From SIG480 sp045539475 (lineage in GTDB: Bacteria > Bacillota > Clostridia > Oscillospirales > JAAYXM01): a DNA stretch of 64,000 nt. Numbering within the stretch: position 1 is the stretch's first letter; each line of letters begins with the position of its first letter. The notes under the pieces are model-generated. The model worked only from the letters and a program-made list of their open reading frames with translations. It was not told the DNA's origin and did not search any database. The DNA is taken from contig JAZQFJ010000097.1 of the NCBI GenBank assembly GCA_045539475.1, positions 1 through 64,000 on the forward strand, read 5' to 3'. This document shows, piece by piece, positions 8,668-17,325 of this stretch. Position numbers and translations under genes: made by a program.

Positions 8668-9939
8668 ATGGATATTCTTTTTAAAAATGCAACGGTAATT
8701 ACCATGGATGATGCCCGCCCCGTTCTTGAAGATGCGTTTGTTGGGATAAAAGGGAGAAAAATAGAGTATGTAGGAAATACAGAGCCTGAAGGTGAGATAA
8801 AGCGTGTGATTGATGCACGCGGAAAGGTACTCATGCCGGGAATTATCAATACGCACACTCATGTTCCGATGACGCTGTTCCGCGGGCTCTCGGATGACTG
8901 TGAGCTTGACGTGTGGCTGCGTGAGCACATCTGGCCTGCTGAGGACAAGCTTACCTCGGAATCCGTGCGCGCAGGAACAGAGCTTGCCGTTGCCGAGATG
9001 ATAGCTTCGGGAACAACCTCTTTTTCCGACAGCTATTTCTTTGTTGACGCCATTGCAGATGTTGCGCTTTCATCAGGGATTCGTGCAAATCTCTCGCGCT
9101 CAATTGTAGGTGACGGAGAAAATTTTGATGCCATGCCGTCAGTTTCGGAGGCAAAAGAGCTTTTTTCGCGCATTCATATGGCAGATGGAGGAAGGCTTCG
9201 TGCCGATGCATCCATCCACGCGGAATACACATCGGAAACAAAATGCAGGCAAAGAGTTGCGGAAATGGCGCGTGAAAGAGGGCAAATTCTGCAGATTCAC
9301 ACCTCCGAAAGCAGATCCGAACACGAGAACTGCATCGCGAAATACGGAAAGACGCCTACCGAACAATTCCTTGCAGAAGGGCTCTTTGAAGGCACACGTC
9401 CGCTTCTCGCCCACTGCTGTTATATAACGGAAAACGATATGGAAATAATAAAAAGTGCCGGCGGTAGTGTGGCGCATTGCCCTGTAAGCAACTTGAAGCT
9501 TGCTTCAGGAATTGCGCCGGTACCTGCGATGCTTGCAAAGGGCGTGAACATAGGTCTTGCAACAGACGGTGTTGCAAGCAATAACAACACTGATATGTTT
9601 GAAGAGATAAAGCTTGCGGCTATATTGCATAAGGGAATAAGTGAAAATCCAACAGCGGTAAATGCGTATACCGCATTGCAGATGGCAACAGTAAACGGGG
9701 CCATTGCACAGGGAAGAAATGATTGCGGAAGAATAAAGGAAGGCTTTGATGCCGATGTGATTATGCTCGACTTTGACCGTCCACATCTTATTCCGTGTCA
9801 CAATGTGGTATCAAACGCCGTATATGCCGCGCGCGGAAGCGATGTCGTGATGACGATGGTTGCGGGAAAGGTGCTCTATGAGAACGGAGTGTTCACAACT
9901 ATAGACATAGAGCGCGCAAAAGCGTCTGTTAAGTCATAA
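8668..9939 (+). CDS. amidohydrolase, MTA/SAH deaminase family
   Basis: 423-residue metal-dependent amidohydrolase of the 5'-methylthioadenosine/S-adenosylhomocysteine deaminase (MtaD) group. It has the N-terminal composite beta-domain, NTHTHVPMTLFRG (HxH metal ligands, near residue 58), a Zn-binding His in HTSES, LAHCCYI, VAHCPVSNLKL and the ATDG metal Asp near 290. Members deaminate adenosine-type purines for methionine salvage or queuosine-like pathways; the substrate cannot be fixed from sequence. The ATG at 8668 is preferred because AGAGGAAAA sits 7-8 nt upstream; an in-frame ATG at 8650 has no good site. Confidence 0.85.
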   Translation: MDILFKNATVITMDDARPVLEDAFVGIKGRKIEYVGNTEPEGEIKRVIDARGKVLMPGIINTHTHVPMTLFRGLSDDCELDVWLREHIWPAEDKLTSESVRAGTELAVAEMIASGTTSFSDSYFFVDAIADVALSSGIRANLSRSIVGDGENFDAMPSVSEAKELFSRIHMADGGRLRADASIHAEYTSETKCRQRVAEMARERGQILQIHTSESRSEHENCIAKYGKTPTEQFLAEGLFEGTRPLLAHCCYITENDMEIIKSAGGSVAHCPVSNLKLASGIAPVPAMLAKGVNIGLATDGVASNNNTDMFEEIKLAAILHKGISENPTAVNAYTALQMATVNGAIAQGRNDCGRIKEGFDADVIMLDFDRPHLIPCHNVVSNAVYAARGSDVVMTMVAGKVLYENGVFTTIDIERAKASVKS

Positions 9940-9992
9940 AAAATAAGAAATATACATAAATTCACATATAAGACAAAAAGGTGTGGATTTGT

Positions 9993-11582
9993 GTGAACAA
10001 TGAAAAAAAGCAAGGCTTTGTAAAGGGCGCTGTCATTCTCGCCGGTGCCGGAATAGCAGTGAAAATAATCGGAGCGTTTTATAAGATTCCGCTCGGGATA
10101 ATTCTTGGTCCTTGCGGGATGGCAAATTTTTCGCTTGCGTATAATATCTACGCGCTTTTGTTTGTGCTGTCAACAGCGGGAGTACCTGCCGCAGTATCAA
10201 AAATGGTTTCGCAAGCACAGGCAAAAGGAAGAAGTGATGATGCACGGAGAGTATACCGTATAGCCTTTTTTGCGTTTGCCGGTGCGGGAGCTGTCGGCTC
10301 ACTGTTTTTGTTTTTTTGTGCTGATAGGCTTGCGCTTTTAATGGGAAGCGCAGATGCGGCAATGTCCGTGCGTACGATAGCACCGGCTGTGTTCTTCGTG
10401 TCGGTCTCCGCGGTGAGCCGTGGATATTTTCAGGGAAAGGCGAATATGTATCCAACTGCAATCTCTGAAGTGATTGAGGCGGCGGGGAAGCTTGTTTCCG
10501 GCATAGGTCTTGCATGGATAATAAAGAGCCTCGGAATGAACGAGGCATTTGTATCGGCAGGTGCTGTGGCGGGTGTCAGCGTAGGTGCATTTCTGTCGGC
10601 AGCATATTTTGTTTTCCGGCGTGATAAGAGACAAGAGCTGCCGCACGGCGGAAGGCTTCGGAGTAAGCGCGGTATTTTGCGCGAGCTTGCATCTCTTGCA
10701 ATTCCGATTACTGCGGGTGCTGCGGTGATAAGCCTTACTAATGTTATTGACAGTGCGCTTGTTATGAATCTGCTTGCGAAAAACGGTTTTGCCGGCGAGC
10801 GTGCGAAGTGGCTTTATGGAGCATATAACTATGCAGCAACGCTGTTCAATCTTCCGTCTGCGCTTGTGACCACCCTCGCGGTGTCGCTTATTCCGGCAAT
10901 TGCATCTGCTTATGCGGAAAAGAATTATATTCTGGCAGACAGGACGGCAAACTCTGCGATGAGCATTGCAATGATGGTTGCCGTTCCTTCGGCATTCGGA
11001 CTTGCGGCACTCGCTTATGGGATCGTTGATCTTCTTTACGGCGTGGGGATCACTGCAGAATGTATTGCCGTTTCTGCAAGGCTTCTGACGCAGCTTGCGT
11101 ACGCAATTCCGCTTCTTGCAATAGTCACTGTAACCAATGCAATTCATCAGGCTTTGGGACATCAGAATGTGCCGGTTGTGTCGATGGCAGCTGGTGCCAC
11201 AGTAAAAGTGATTACAAATTTAATTCTTGTCGGACTCGCGGATATAAACATATACGGCGCTGCGGTAAGCACTGTTTTTTGCTATGCTGCAATCGCGGTT
11301 TTGAATATCGTTGCTTTAAAAAAATATCCGTTTATTGAGATGAGTATCTCTAAGATTTTCATAAAACCGGCTCTTTGCGGCATAGCTGTTTTTGTAACTG
11401 CAAGCCGGGTGTATATCCGTTTGAGTTCTTTGATTGATGGTAGAATTTCGACAATTTTGTCTGTTTTTGCAGGAATTGCGGTGTATATATTCTGCGTTTT
11501 CTGTGTCGGGGCGGTAAGCAAAGAAGAGAAAAAACTCGTTTTTGGAGAGAAAAACATATCTAAATTTTTTAATAATGATTGA
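9993..11582 (+). CDS. yabM: SpoVB/YabM-type MOP-superfamily flippase
   Basis: 529-residue polytopic membrane protein of the MOP flippase superfamily (SpoVB/MurJ-like). It opens with GFVKGAVILAGAGIAVKIIGAFYKIPLG, the family's first helix, and carries about 14 hydrophobic segments and AGVPAAVSKMVS. The following genes mazG, hup, rqcP, yabP, yabQ, divIC and yabR reproduce the Bacillus yab region, making this the yabM equivalent, which would transport lipid-linked cell-wall or polysaccharide precursors. GTG 9993 is chosen because AAAGGTG (9977-9983) is 9 nt upstream; an in-frame GTG at 9981 overlaps that site. Confidence 0.85.
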   Translation: MNNEKKQGFVKGAVILAGAGIAVKIIGAFYKIPLGIILGPCGMANFSLAYNIYALLFVLSTAGVPAAVSKMVSQAQAKGRSDDARRVYRIAFFAFAGAGAVGSLFLFFCADRLALLMGSADAAMSVRTIAPAVFFVSVSAVSRGYFQGKANMYPTAISEVIEAAGKLVSGIGLAWIIKSLGMNEAFVSAGAVAGVSVGAFLSAAYFVFRRDKRQELPHGGRLRSKRGILRELASLAIPITAGAAVISLTNVIDSALVMNLLAKNGFAGERAKWLYGAYNYAATLFNLPSALVTTLAVSLIPAIASAYAEKNYILADRTANSAMSIAMMVAVPSAFGLAALAYGIVDLLYGVGITAECIAVSARLLTQLAYAIPLLAIVTVTNAIHQALGHQNVPVVSMAAGATVKVITNLILVGLADINIYGAAVSTVFCYAAIAVLNIVALKKYPFIEMSISKIFIKPALCGIAVFVTASRVYIRLSSLIDGRISTILSVFAGIAVYIFCVFCVGAVSKEEKKLVFGEKNISKFFNND

Positions 11583-11627
11583 AAAATTTAGGTATTTGAA
11601 AAAAATACTTGCAGGAGAGCGATAAAT

Positions 11628-12356
11628 ATGATAAATTTTTTAAGGAAAGAAAAATACGGCTTTGAGGATCTGGTGGAAATCACAAAGATTCTCCGCTCGG
11701 ATGAAGGCTGCCCGTGGGACCGCGAGCAAGACCACAAAAGCATCCGTATGAATTTCGTCGAGGAAACTTATGAGGCATGCGAGGCTATCGACAATGACGA
11801 TCCCGTTCTGCTACTGGAGGAACTCGGCGATGTTCTCGCGCAAGTCGTTTTTCACGCAGAGCTTGAAACTGAGGCCGGGCGGTTTGATATATCAGATGTT
11901 GCTGACGGTGTTTGCAAAAAGTTTATTGAGCGCCATCCTCACGTGTTCGGCGATATACAGGCAGATACTGCGGCGCAGGTGCTGAAAAACTGGGATGACA
12001 TTAAGCGTCGGGAAAAAAAGCAGAAGACTCATTTCTCGGCAATGGATTCCGTGGCGAGAAGCCTTCCGTCGCTTATGCGCGCGGAGAAGCTTCAGAGCAA
12101 GGCAAAAAAGGCAGGGCTTCCGCAAAAGAGCATTTCCGAGCTTTCGGAGAAAATCTCAAAAGAGCTTGCGCGTGGAGAAAGAATGGATATCGGAACCGTA
12201 CTTATGGATGTTGTCCGGGTATCGCGCCTTCTCGGTGTAAATCCGGAAGAAGCACTTGACCGCCGCAACGAACAGTTTCTTTCTGCTTTTAAAGCGCTTG
12301 AAAATGAAGATGGCGATATTGCCGTTCTTCTTGCGCAAAATGAGGACAGGCTTTGA
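11628..12356 (+). CDS. mazG: nucleoside triphosphate pyrophosphohydrolase MazG
   Basis: Hydrolyses NTPs/dNTPs to monophosphates and pyrophosphate as a house-cleaning enzyme. 242 residues; GCPWDREQDHKSI near residue 25 and FVEETYEACEAI with EELGDVLAQVVFH give the EExxE...ExxD Mg-binding set. A second half with VARSLPSLMRAEKLQSKAKKAG is the standard MazG C-terminal domain. Unlike Bacillus YabN, no N-terminal methylase domain is fused. The ribosome site is GCAGGAG. It lies 45 nt after yabM in conserved order before hup. Confidence 0.93.
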   Translation: MINFLRKEKYGFEDLVEITKILRSDEGCPWDREQDHKSIRMNFVEETYEACEAIDNDDPVLLLEELGDVLAQVVFHAELETEAGRFDISDVADGVCKKFIERHPHVFGDIQADTAAQVLKNWDDIKRREKKQKTHFSAMDSVARSLPSLMRAEKLQSKAKKAGLPQKSISELSEKISKELARGERMDIGTVLMDVVRVSRLLGVNPEEALDRRNEQFLSAFKALENEDGDIAVLLAQNEDRL

Positions 12357-12431
12357 TTTTTATGTACGACTAAACGGTGGGGATGACAGTTCACGCCTTT
12401 TAGATATAAATTAAGATAGGAGGCAAAACAG

Positions 12432-12707
12432 ATGAACAAGACAGAATTGGTAAATGCAGTTGCTGAGAAGGCAGGTCTTTCCAAGAAGGACGCAGAGAAG
12501 GTTATCAACGCTACAGTTGATTCCATCACAGCAGCACTCGTAGCTGGCGATAAGGTTCAGCTCGTAGGTTTCGGTGCATTTGAGGTTAAGACTCGTGCAG
12601 CTCGTCAGGGCCGCAATCCGCGCACAAAAGAAACCATTACCATTCCGGCTTCCAAGAGCCCGGTATTCAAGGCAGGCAAGGCTCTTAAGGACGCTGTTTC
12701 GAAGTAA
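12432..12707 (+). CDS. hup: HU family DNA-binding protein
   Basis: Histone-like nucleoid protein, 91 residues, the normal HU length. It shows MNKTELVNAVAEKAGLSKKD, VQLVGFGAFEV, the beta-arm motif RQGRNPRT and the C-terminal PVFKAGKALKDAV. It binds and bends DNA as a dimer and is expected to be abundant; codon use is richer in C-ending codons than in neighbours, in line with high expression. AGGAGG is 10 nt before the ATG. A strong hairpin right after the stop separates it from rqcP. Confidence 0.96.
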   Translation: MNKTELVNAVAEKAGLSKKDAEKVINATVDSITAALVAGDKVQLVGFGAFEVKTRAARQGRNPRTKETITIPASKSPVFKAGKALKDAVSK

Positions 12708-12726
12708 GAAACACTTCGGCGACTTT

Positions 12727-12754
12727 ATCGGGGCAGGAGAGCTCCTGCCCCGAT
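12727..12754 (+). terminator. long GC-rich hairpin after hup without a strong T-tract
   Basis: ATCGGGGCAGG (12727-12737) pairs perfectly with CCTGCCCCGAT (12744-12754) around AGAGCT, which can itself nearly close. Only three T's follow, so it is a weak or partial terminator, or an mRNA-stabilising 3' end for the abundant hup message. Confidence 0.6.
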
Positions 12755-12808
12755 TTGGCAACCGCTAAATCTGATCATAGGCGAAATGAAGGTTGTAAGA
12801 ATTACGCT

Positions 12809-13051
12809 ATGAGAATTGATAAGTATCTCAAGGTTTCACGACTTATAAAAAGAAGAACAGTTGCAAATGAAGCATGCGACAACGGCAGAGTCTCGGTAAA
12901 CGGAAAACCGGTTAAGGCGTCTTATGACGTTAAGGTTTCTGATATTATTGAGATTTCTTTTGGTACACGCACACTTAAAATCCGTGTGCTTGCCATTTCT
13001 GAGCATATGAACAAGGACGAGGCGCACACTATGTATGAAGAAGTGCGCTGA
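12809..13051 (+). CDS. rqcP: RqcP, S4-domain ribosome quality control protein
   Basis: 80-residue S4 RNA-binding protein: MRIDKYLKVSRLIKRRTVANE, then GRVSVNGKPVKASYDVK, the standard S4 core. Equivalent to Bacillus YabO/RqcP, which helps RqcH add alanine tails to stalled nascent chains on the 50S subunit. An upstream in-frame start at 12755 would fall in the hup hairpin and adds non-conserved residues; the M-R-I-D-K start at 12809 matches the family. Position between hup and yabP is the conserved one. Confidence 0.9.
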   Translation: MRIDKYLKVSRLIKRRTVANEACDNGRVSVNGKPVKASYDVKVSDIIEISFGTRTLKIRVLAISEHMNKDEAHTMYEEVR

Positions 13052-13119
13052 TTTTTGATTTTGAGAATAAAACTGTGCATCGCCCAATATACTTTACTAA
13101 AAAGTATGGAGGTGCGCAT

Positions 13120-13404
13120 ATGCAGTTTGACGATAAAAATGCTTTACGCGATGTTCCGCAGAACATCATCATTGAAAACAGGTCGCGGATGAGTGTTTCC
13201 GGGGTTTCGGATGTTGAAAACTTTGATGAAAATTCCGTTGTGCTATACACAAACCGCGGATTGCTTACCGTAAAAGGTATGGGGTTACATATAGAACGGC
13301 TAAGCCTTGAAACAGGCGAGCTTGCTCTTGAAGGAACCATTGACGGCGTTGAGTACAGCGAGGCTGAGCCGGGCGGTGGCTTTTGGTCGCGTCTTTTCAG
13401 GTAA
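13120..13404 (+). CDS. yabP: sporulation protein YabP
   Basis: 94 residues from the chosen start. The stretch IIIENRSRMSVSGVSDVENFDENSV and LLTVKGMGLHIERLSLETGELALEG is typical of YabP/YqfC family spore-coat-assembly proteins. TATGGAGGTG lies 4-8 nt before ATG 13120, excluding the longer frame from 13075. It sits between rqcP and yabQ as in Bacillus and is likely sporulation-expressed. Confidence 0.9.
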   Translation: MQFDDKNALRDVPQNIIIENRSRMSVSGVSDVENFDENSVVLYTNRGLLTVKGMGLHIERLSLETGELALEGTIDGVEYSEAEPGGGFWSRLFR

Positions 13405-13410
13405 GCTGCC

Positions 13411-13914
13411 GTGATAAATTCAGTTTCTGCACAAACGGTAGAGTTTTTATTCTCTGCGCTTTTGGGGATTTACCTCGGTGTTTTGTTTGATGTTATACGT
13501 ACTGTCCGTGCGTATATGCCGAAAAAACGCGTGATAACAGCGATATTTGACGTATTGTTCTGGTTGATTGCAGTTATATCCCTTCTCGGATTTGTTATGA
13601 CGGTTTCCGGAGGAAAAATGCGTTGGTATGTACTTGCGGGGGCATTTTGCGGCGGATTCGTATATATGGCGGCACTGAGCGAAATTATATATAAGATATT
13701 CGTTTCTGCCGTGGCTGTGTCAAAAAAGGTTCTCAGGCTTACTACGCGGCCGATATATCTGCTTCTCGGTTATATCTGGAGAAGTGCGAAGAAAACGGAA
13801 CGAAAAACAGAGGCGCGTTTGCGCGAAGAAATAAGAAAAAGAAGAATGGAAAAAAGAAAGGCGGTTTGTGATGGCAGCAAAAAAAAGAAAAAAAAGAACA
13901 GGGCTGTTTCCTAA
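13411..13914 (+). CDS. yabQ: spore cortex protein YabQ
   Basis: 167-residue membrane protein with four hydrophobic segments (near residues 8-26, 45-67, 72-95, 115-125) and a strongly basic tail ending in a Lys run. YabQ is needed for spore cortex formation in Bacillus. GTG start 6 nt after yabP. Its last ~44 nt overlap divIC in another frame; the poly-Lys tail is the A-rich start of divIC read in the yabQ frame. Confidence 0.87.
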   Translation: MINSVSAQTVEFLFSALLGIYLGVLFDVIRTVRAYMPKKRVITAIFDVLFWLIAVISLLGFVMTVSGGKMRWYVLAGAFCGGFVYMAALSEIIYKIFVSAVAVSKKVLRLTTRPIYLLLGYIWRSAKKTERKTEARLREEIRKRRMEKRKAVCDGSKKKKKKNRAVS

Positions 13915-14161
13915 GCTGCTCCTTTTTGTGTTTGTGGTTTACGCTGCTGGGATTCTTATATCCAATCAGATAAAGATAAACCGGCTTGAGAGTGATACAA
14001 GTGCTCTTGATGAGCTTATAGCTACGGAATCAATGAAAAAAGCTCAGCTCGAGCAGATTCTCAGCGCTGAAATAGATGACGATTATGTTACGAAAGAAGC
14101 GCAGAGCCAGGGCTACGCCGCGCCGAATGAGCGCGTTTTTGTAGATGTTTCGGGAAGCTGA
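13871..14161 (+). CDS. divIC: septum formation initiator DivIC/FtsB-like
   Basis: 96 residues: a basic cytoplasmic start (AAKKRKKRTG), one membrane helix (LLLFVFVVYAAGILI), then an extracytoplasmic coiled coil and AQSQGYAAPNERVFVD, the short conserved end of DivIC proteins. It acts with FtsL and DivIB in the division complex. AAAGGCGG precedes ATG 13871 by 6 nt; a GTG three bases earlier is less well spaced. Overlaps the yabQ end. Confidence 0.88.
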   Translation: MAAKKRKKRTGLFPKLLLFVFVVYAAGILISNQIKINRLESDTSALDELIATESMKKAQLEQILSAEIDDDYVTKEAQSQGYAAPNERVFVDVSGS

Positions 14162-14209
14162 TAAAAAGAAAGGCTTTCTAAAAATACAAAGGAGGACGCA
14201 GTACGGAGT

Positions 14210-14617
14210 ATGGGACTCGAAGTAGGTACTATTTGTAACGGAAAGGTCACATCTATCGCGAAATACGGAGCGTTTGTCTCGCTTGAAGAGGGAAAGAGCG
14301 GGATGGTACATATTTCCGAAATTTCGCACACTTATGTAAATGACATAAGTGAACATCTGAAGGTTGGTCAGGAAGTAAAGGTAAAGGTAATCGGTATTGA
14401 TGAGAACAAGCGCATAAGCTTGTCGATAAGAAAAGCCGAGCCGAAGCCTGAAAGACCTGCGCAAAGCTTCCAACCGAGGAGCAATCCTGCGCGTGAGCAG
14501 TCGGAAATGTCGTTTGAGGATAAGCTCAAGCAGTTTATGCAGGACAGCGACAGCAAGATTTCCGGGATTAAGCAGTATTCAGACAGAAAAGCGGCAAGCA
14601 GACGTCCGCGCAGATAA
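14210..14617 (+). CDS. yabR: S1 RNA-binding domain protein YabR
   Basis: 135 residues with one S1 domain (VGTICNGKVTSIAKYGAFV, GMVHISEIS, KVKVIGID) over residues 1-75, then a basic, Arg/Pro-rich tail. Equivalent to Bacillus YabR, of unproven function. Last gene of the yab cluster; an efficient terminator follows. Confidence 0.88.
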   Translation: MGLEVGTICNGKVTSIAKYGAFVSLEEGKSGMVHISEISHTYVNDISEHLKVGQEVKVKVIGIDENKRISLSIRKAEPKPERPAQSFQPRSNPAREQSEMSFEDKLKQFMQDSDSKISGIKQYSDRKAASRRPRR

Positions 14618-14632
14618 CCAATGCACTAAAGT

Positions 14633-14686
14633 CCGGGCAGGACTGCAACAAAATGTAGATTGTTGCAGTCTTGCCCGGTATTTTTT
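14633..14686 (+). terminator. terminator of the yab operon
   Basis: CCGGGCAGGACTGCAACA (14633-14650) pairs with 14661-14678 around a 10-nt loop and is followed by TATTTTTT. Confidence 0.92.
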
Positions 14687-14737
14687 CGCGAACTTTTTAA
14701 TATAATTAAGTGTCAACAAAAAAGGAGATACTTAAAA

Positions 14738-15883
14738 ATGAGAAAGAGAAGAAAAAAACGAGGTTTATTGCTTCTTGCGACGGTGTTTATGCTCAGTGCC
14801 GCAGCGATACGCCTGCTGTCATCAAGCGGCGCGGAAAGATATATAAAAGAAAAGCTTGTTCACTTGCTGTCTGATGAAGAATTTGTAAGGTATGCAATGT
14901 CGGGGCAAACACCGCTTATCCACAGTGACGGAGAGAAAAAAGTTTTGCGTGCCTTTGCTTCTCAACTGCCGTATACGGATGATAAGGGGGAAAACGCGCC
15001 GGAGCCGGAGCTTGAGCAAGCGGAGGCAAGACAAGAAAAAAAGGAAAGCCTCACGGTGTGGGAATATACCCCGGGCGGTGAGAAAAAGGAGAAGACATAT
15101 CCGATAGAAAATACAACCATAAGTCCGAAATCCGATAAAGGATATGTGCATCACGAAAGCATATGGGTAAAGAATGACAGCACAAAGGGAATTGATCTTA
15201 AATGGTTGCTTTCTGCAAAGCTTCCGTTCAAGCTTACGGGAAGCGGCCCGCATGTGCTTATAGTGCACACTCACGGAAGCGAGAGCTATCTCCCGCAAGG
15301 CAGGGACACATATACCCTTACGGACGTGGAGCGCACATCGGATAAAAAATACAATGTTATACGCGTCGGGGACGAGCTTGAAGCGGCATTAAAGGCAGAG
15401 GGGATATCTGTTGTGCATGACCGTAATATTTACGACAGTCCGTCGTATAACGGCTCATACACACGTACTCTTGAAAGCATAGGCGCACATTTAAAGAAAA
15501 ATCCGTCAATCAAGGTTGTGATAGACGTTCACCGCGATGCAATGACGGCAAACGACGGAACAAAATACAGAACGGTGGCCGAGGTGAACGGTCAGCGCGT
15601 AGCTCAGATGATGCTCGTTATGTCTACCGGCGAGAGCGGATTGCCGCATCCGGATTGGGCGGAGAATTTAAAGCTTGCGGTTAAGCTTCAGAATGCAATG
15701 GCAAGTAAATACCCGGATATAATGCGCCCGATAAATCTGCGCAAGGAGCGTTTTAATATGCACGCGACGAAGGGGTCTATGCTCGTTGAAGTGGGAACAA
15801 GCGCAAATTCGCTCTCAGAAGCGATTGCATCCGTAAAGCTTTTGGGAAAAGAACTTGCAGGAATACTGAAAACAGCAAAATAA
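14738..15883 (+). CDS. spoIIP: stage II sporulation protein P
   Basis: Peptidoglycan amidase/endopeptidase that works with SpoIID and SpoIIM during engulfment. 381 residues: basic start MRKRRKKRG, one N-terminal membrane anchor, a low-complexity Glu/Lys linker (residues ~80-125), then the catalytic domain with LIVHTHGSESY (zinc-binding His/Glu), DVHRDAM and LRKERFNMHATKGSMLVEVGT, the conserved SpoIIP blocks. AAAGGAG is 8 nt before ATG 14738; a longer frame from 14660 runs into the terminator and is rejected. Its presence with yabP/yabQ shows an endospore former. Confidence 0.93.
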   Translation: MRKRRKKRGLLLLATVFMLSAAAIRLLSSSGAERYIKEKLVHLLSDEEFVRYAMSGQTPLIHSDGEKKVLRAFASQLPYTDDKGENAPEPELEQAEARQEKKESLTVWEYTPGGEKKEKTYPIENTTISPKSDKGYVHHESIWVKNDSTKGIDLKWLLSAKLPFKLTGSGPHVLIVHTHGSESYLPQGRDTYTLTDVERTSDKKYNVIRVGDELEAALKAEGISVVHDRNIYDSPSYNGSYTRTLESIGAHLKKNPSIKVVIDVHRDAMTANDGTKYRTVAEVNGQRVAQMMLVMSTGESGLPHPDWAENLKLAVKLQNAMASKYPDIMRPINLRKERFNMHATKGSMLVEVGTSANSLSEAIASVKLLGKELAGILKTAK

Positions 15884-15916
15884 GGTGTGGTGATTTTAGC
15901 TCACCACACCTTATTT
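15878..15916. terminator. bidirectional terminator between spoIIP and mnmE
   Basis: AAATAAGGTGTGGTGA (15878-15893) pairs exactly with 15901-15916 around a 7-nt loop. A and T runs on both sides allow termination of both converging genes. Confidence 0.92.
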
Positions 15917-15923
15917 AAGTTAA

Positions 15924-17297
15924 TTACTTCCCGACGCAGAAGCGGCTGAAAATTTCGTTGATTATCGTATCCTGCGCAGAATTGCCGGTTATTTCGCCGA
16001 GAATGTTTATTGCAGCCTCAATATCGCTGACGGCAAGATCAGCGTAAATCCCGCCGGCAAATGCGTCTGCGGCGGCGCGTATGCGGTCTTCCGCACGGTT
16101 AAGCGTTGATGCGTGGCGGGGATTGGTAAGCGTTCTCCCGTCACAGGGAATATCTGAAACGTTAAAAATTTCGCATATCTTGTCAACAACGGCGCGTGTT
16201 CCGGTGTTCAGCTTTGCGGATATTTCGATAACCGGAAGGTCACCGAAAACGCTCTTGTCGATAACCGTGCCGAGATCGTTCTTGTTCATAACGCAAAGGC
16301 TTCTCGCGCCCTTTGCAAGGTCGAGTGTCTGCATATCATATTCATCAAGAGGTGAGCTTCCGTCAAATACCGCAACCACGATATCGGCATCGCGTGCCGC
16401 CGCTTCGCTTCGTTTGATACCAAGGCGTTCAGGTTCGGTGTCGGCGTTGCGGAGTCCCGCGGTGTCAATAAGATGAAGCGCAATGTTTCCTGCACGCAGG
16501 GATTCCTCAACCGTATCGCGCGTTGTTCCCTCTATATCGGTAACAATGCTTCGCTCTGTGCCGAGCAGTGCATTCAGAAGTGAGGATTTTCCGACATTCG
16601 GCCGTCCGATAAGCGCAACGCGGATTCCCTCGCGGAAAATCCTGCCTGAGGAATATGTTCCGGCAAGAGCTTTTGCGCTGTCAGCGCAGGAGTATAGCTT
16701 TGCGGCAAGCTCATCGCGCTCTGTCTGTTCAATTTCGTCATCGGGATAATCCACAAACGCGTAAAACTCCGCAGCTATGGAAGTGAGAGAGGACGAAATT
16801 GCGGAAATTTCGCAGCCTAACCGTCCGTTCATCTGCTCGGCGGCATTCTTTGCGGCAAGCTCGGTTTCCGAGTCGATAAGGTCAATTACAGCCTCTGCCT
16901 GAGTTAAGTCCATTTTTCCGTTTAAGAATGCCCGGCGGGTAAACTCACCTGCAGCTGCGGGGCGCGCACCGGCGTGAAAGAGGGAGGAGAGAACGGTTCT
17001 CAGAACGGCGGTTGAGCCGTGGCAGTAAAGCTCGGCAGAGTCCTCTCCGGTAAAGCTTGCGGGGGCTTTGAAAAATACGCCCATGCCGTAGTCGCAGACC
17101 TCGCCGCTTTCCGAAAGCATTTTCCCTGTTACCATTTTGCGCGGTTCGGAAATATCGCCGGAAAAGACTTTTTTTGTAATCTCAAAGGCGTTATCGCCTG
17201 AGATGCGTATTATGCCTATTGCACTTTTGGAAGGCGGGGTTGCAACCGCCGCAATTGTATCGCTCATAAATAAGATAACCGCGCGCGTTATCAGCAC
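15924..17297 (-). CDS. mnmE: tRNA modification GTPase MnmE
   Basis: Works with MnmG to build (carboxymethyl)aminomethyl-U34 in tRNA. 457 residues: N-terminal folate-binding domain (GIGIIRISG-like start, residues 15-125), helical domain, G domain with GRPNVGKSSLLNAL, TTRD, DTAGLR and NKND, and the C-terminal FCVGK whose Cys is conserved. A strong AAAGGAG lies 6 nt before GTG 17297, so I use it although most MnmE start near the internal ATG at 17267; this adds ten residues. First-gene neighbours upstream on the same strand are a methyltransferase and a membrane protein. mnmG is not in the window. Confidence 0.93.
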   Translation of the reverse strand: MLITRAVILFMSDTIAAVATPPSKSAIGIIRISGDNAFEITKKVFSGDISEPRKMVTGKMLSESGEVCDYGMGVFFKAPASFTGEDSAELYCHGSTAVLRTVLSSLFHAGARPAAAGEFTRRAFLNGKMDLTQAEAVIDLIDSETELAAKNAAEQMNGRLGCEISAISSSLTSIAAEFYAFVDYPDDEIEQTERDELAAKLYSCADSAKALAGTYSSGRIFREGIRVALIGRPNVGKSSLLNALLGTERSIVTDIEGTTRDTVEESLRAGNIALHLIDTAGLRNADTEPERLGIKRSEAAARDADIVVAVFDGSSPLDEYDMQTLDLAKGARSLCVMNKNDLGTVIDKSVFGDLPVIEISAKLNTGTRAVVDKICEIFNVSDIPCDGRTLTNPRHASTLNRAEDRIRAAADAFAGGIYADLAVSDIEAAINILGEITGNSAQDTIINEIFSRFCVGK

Positions 17298-17325
17298 GGT
17301 TTTCTCCTTTCAGATAAGTTTGATG

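Noticed and set aside
10338..11162. 274-residue minus-strand frame inside yabM
   Set aside because: Cys/Arg-rich reading antisense to the flippase gene; no family resemblance.
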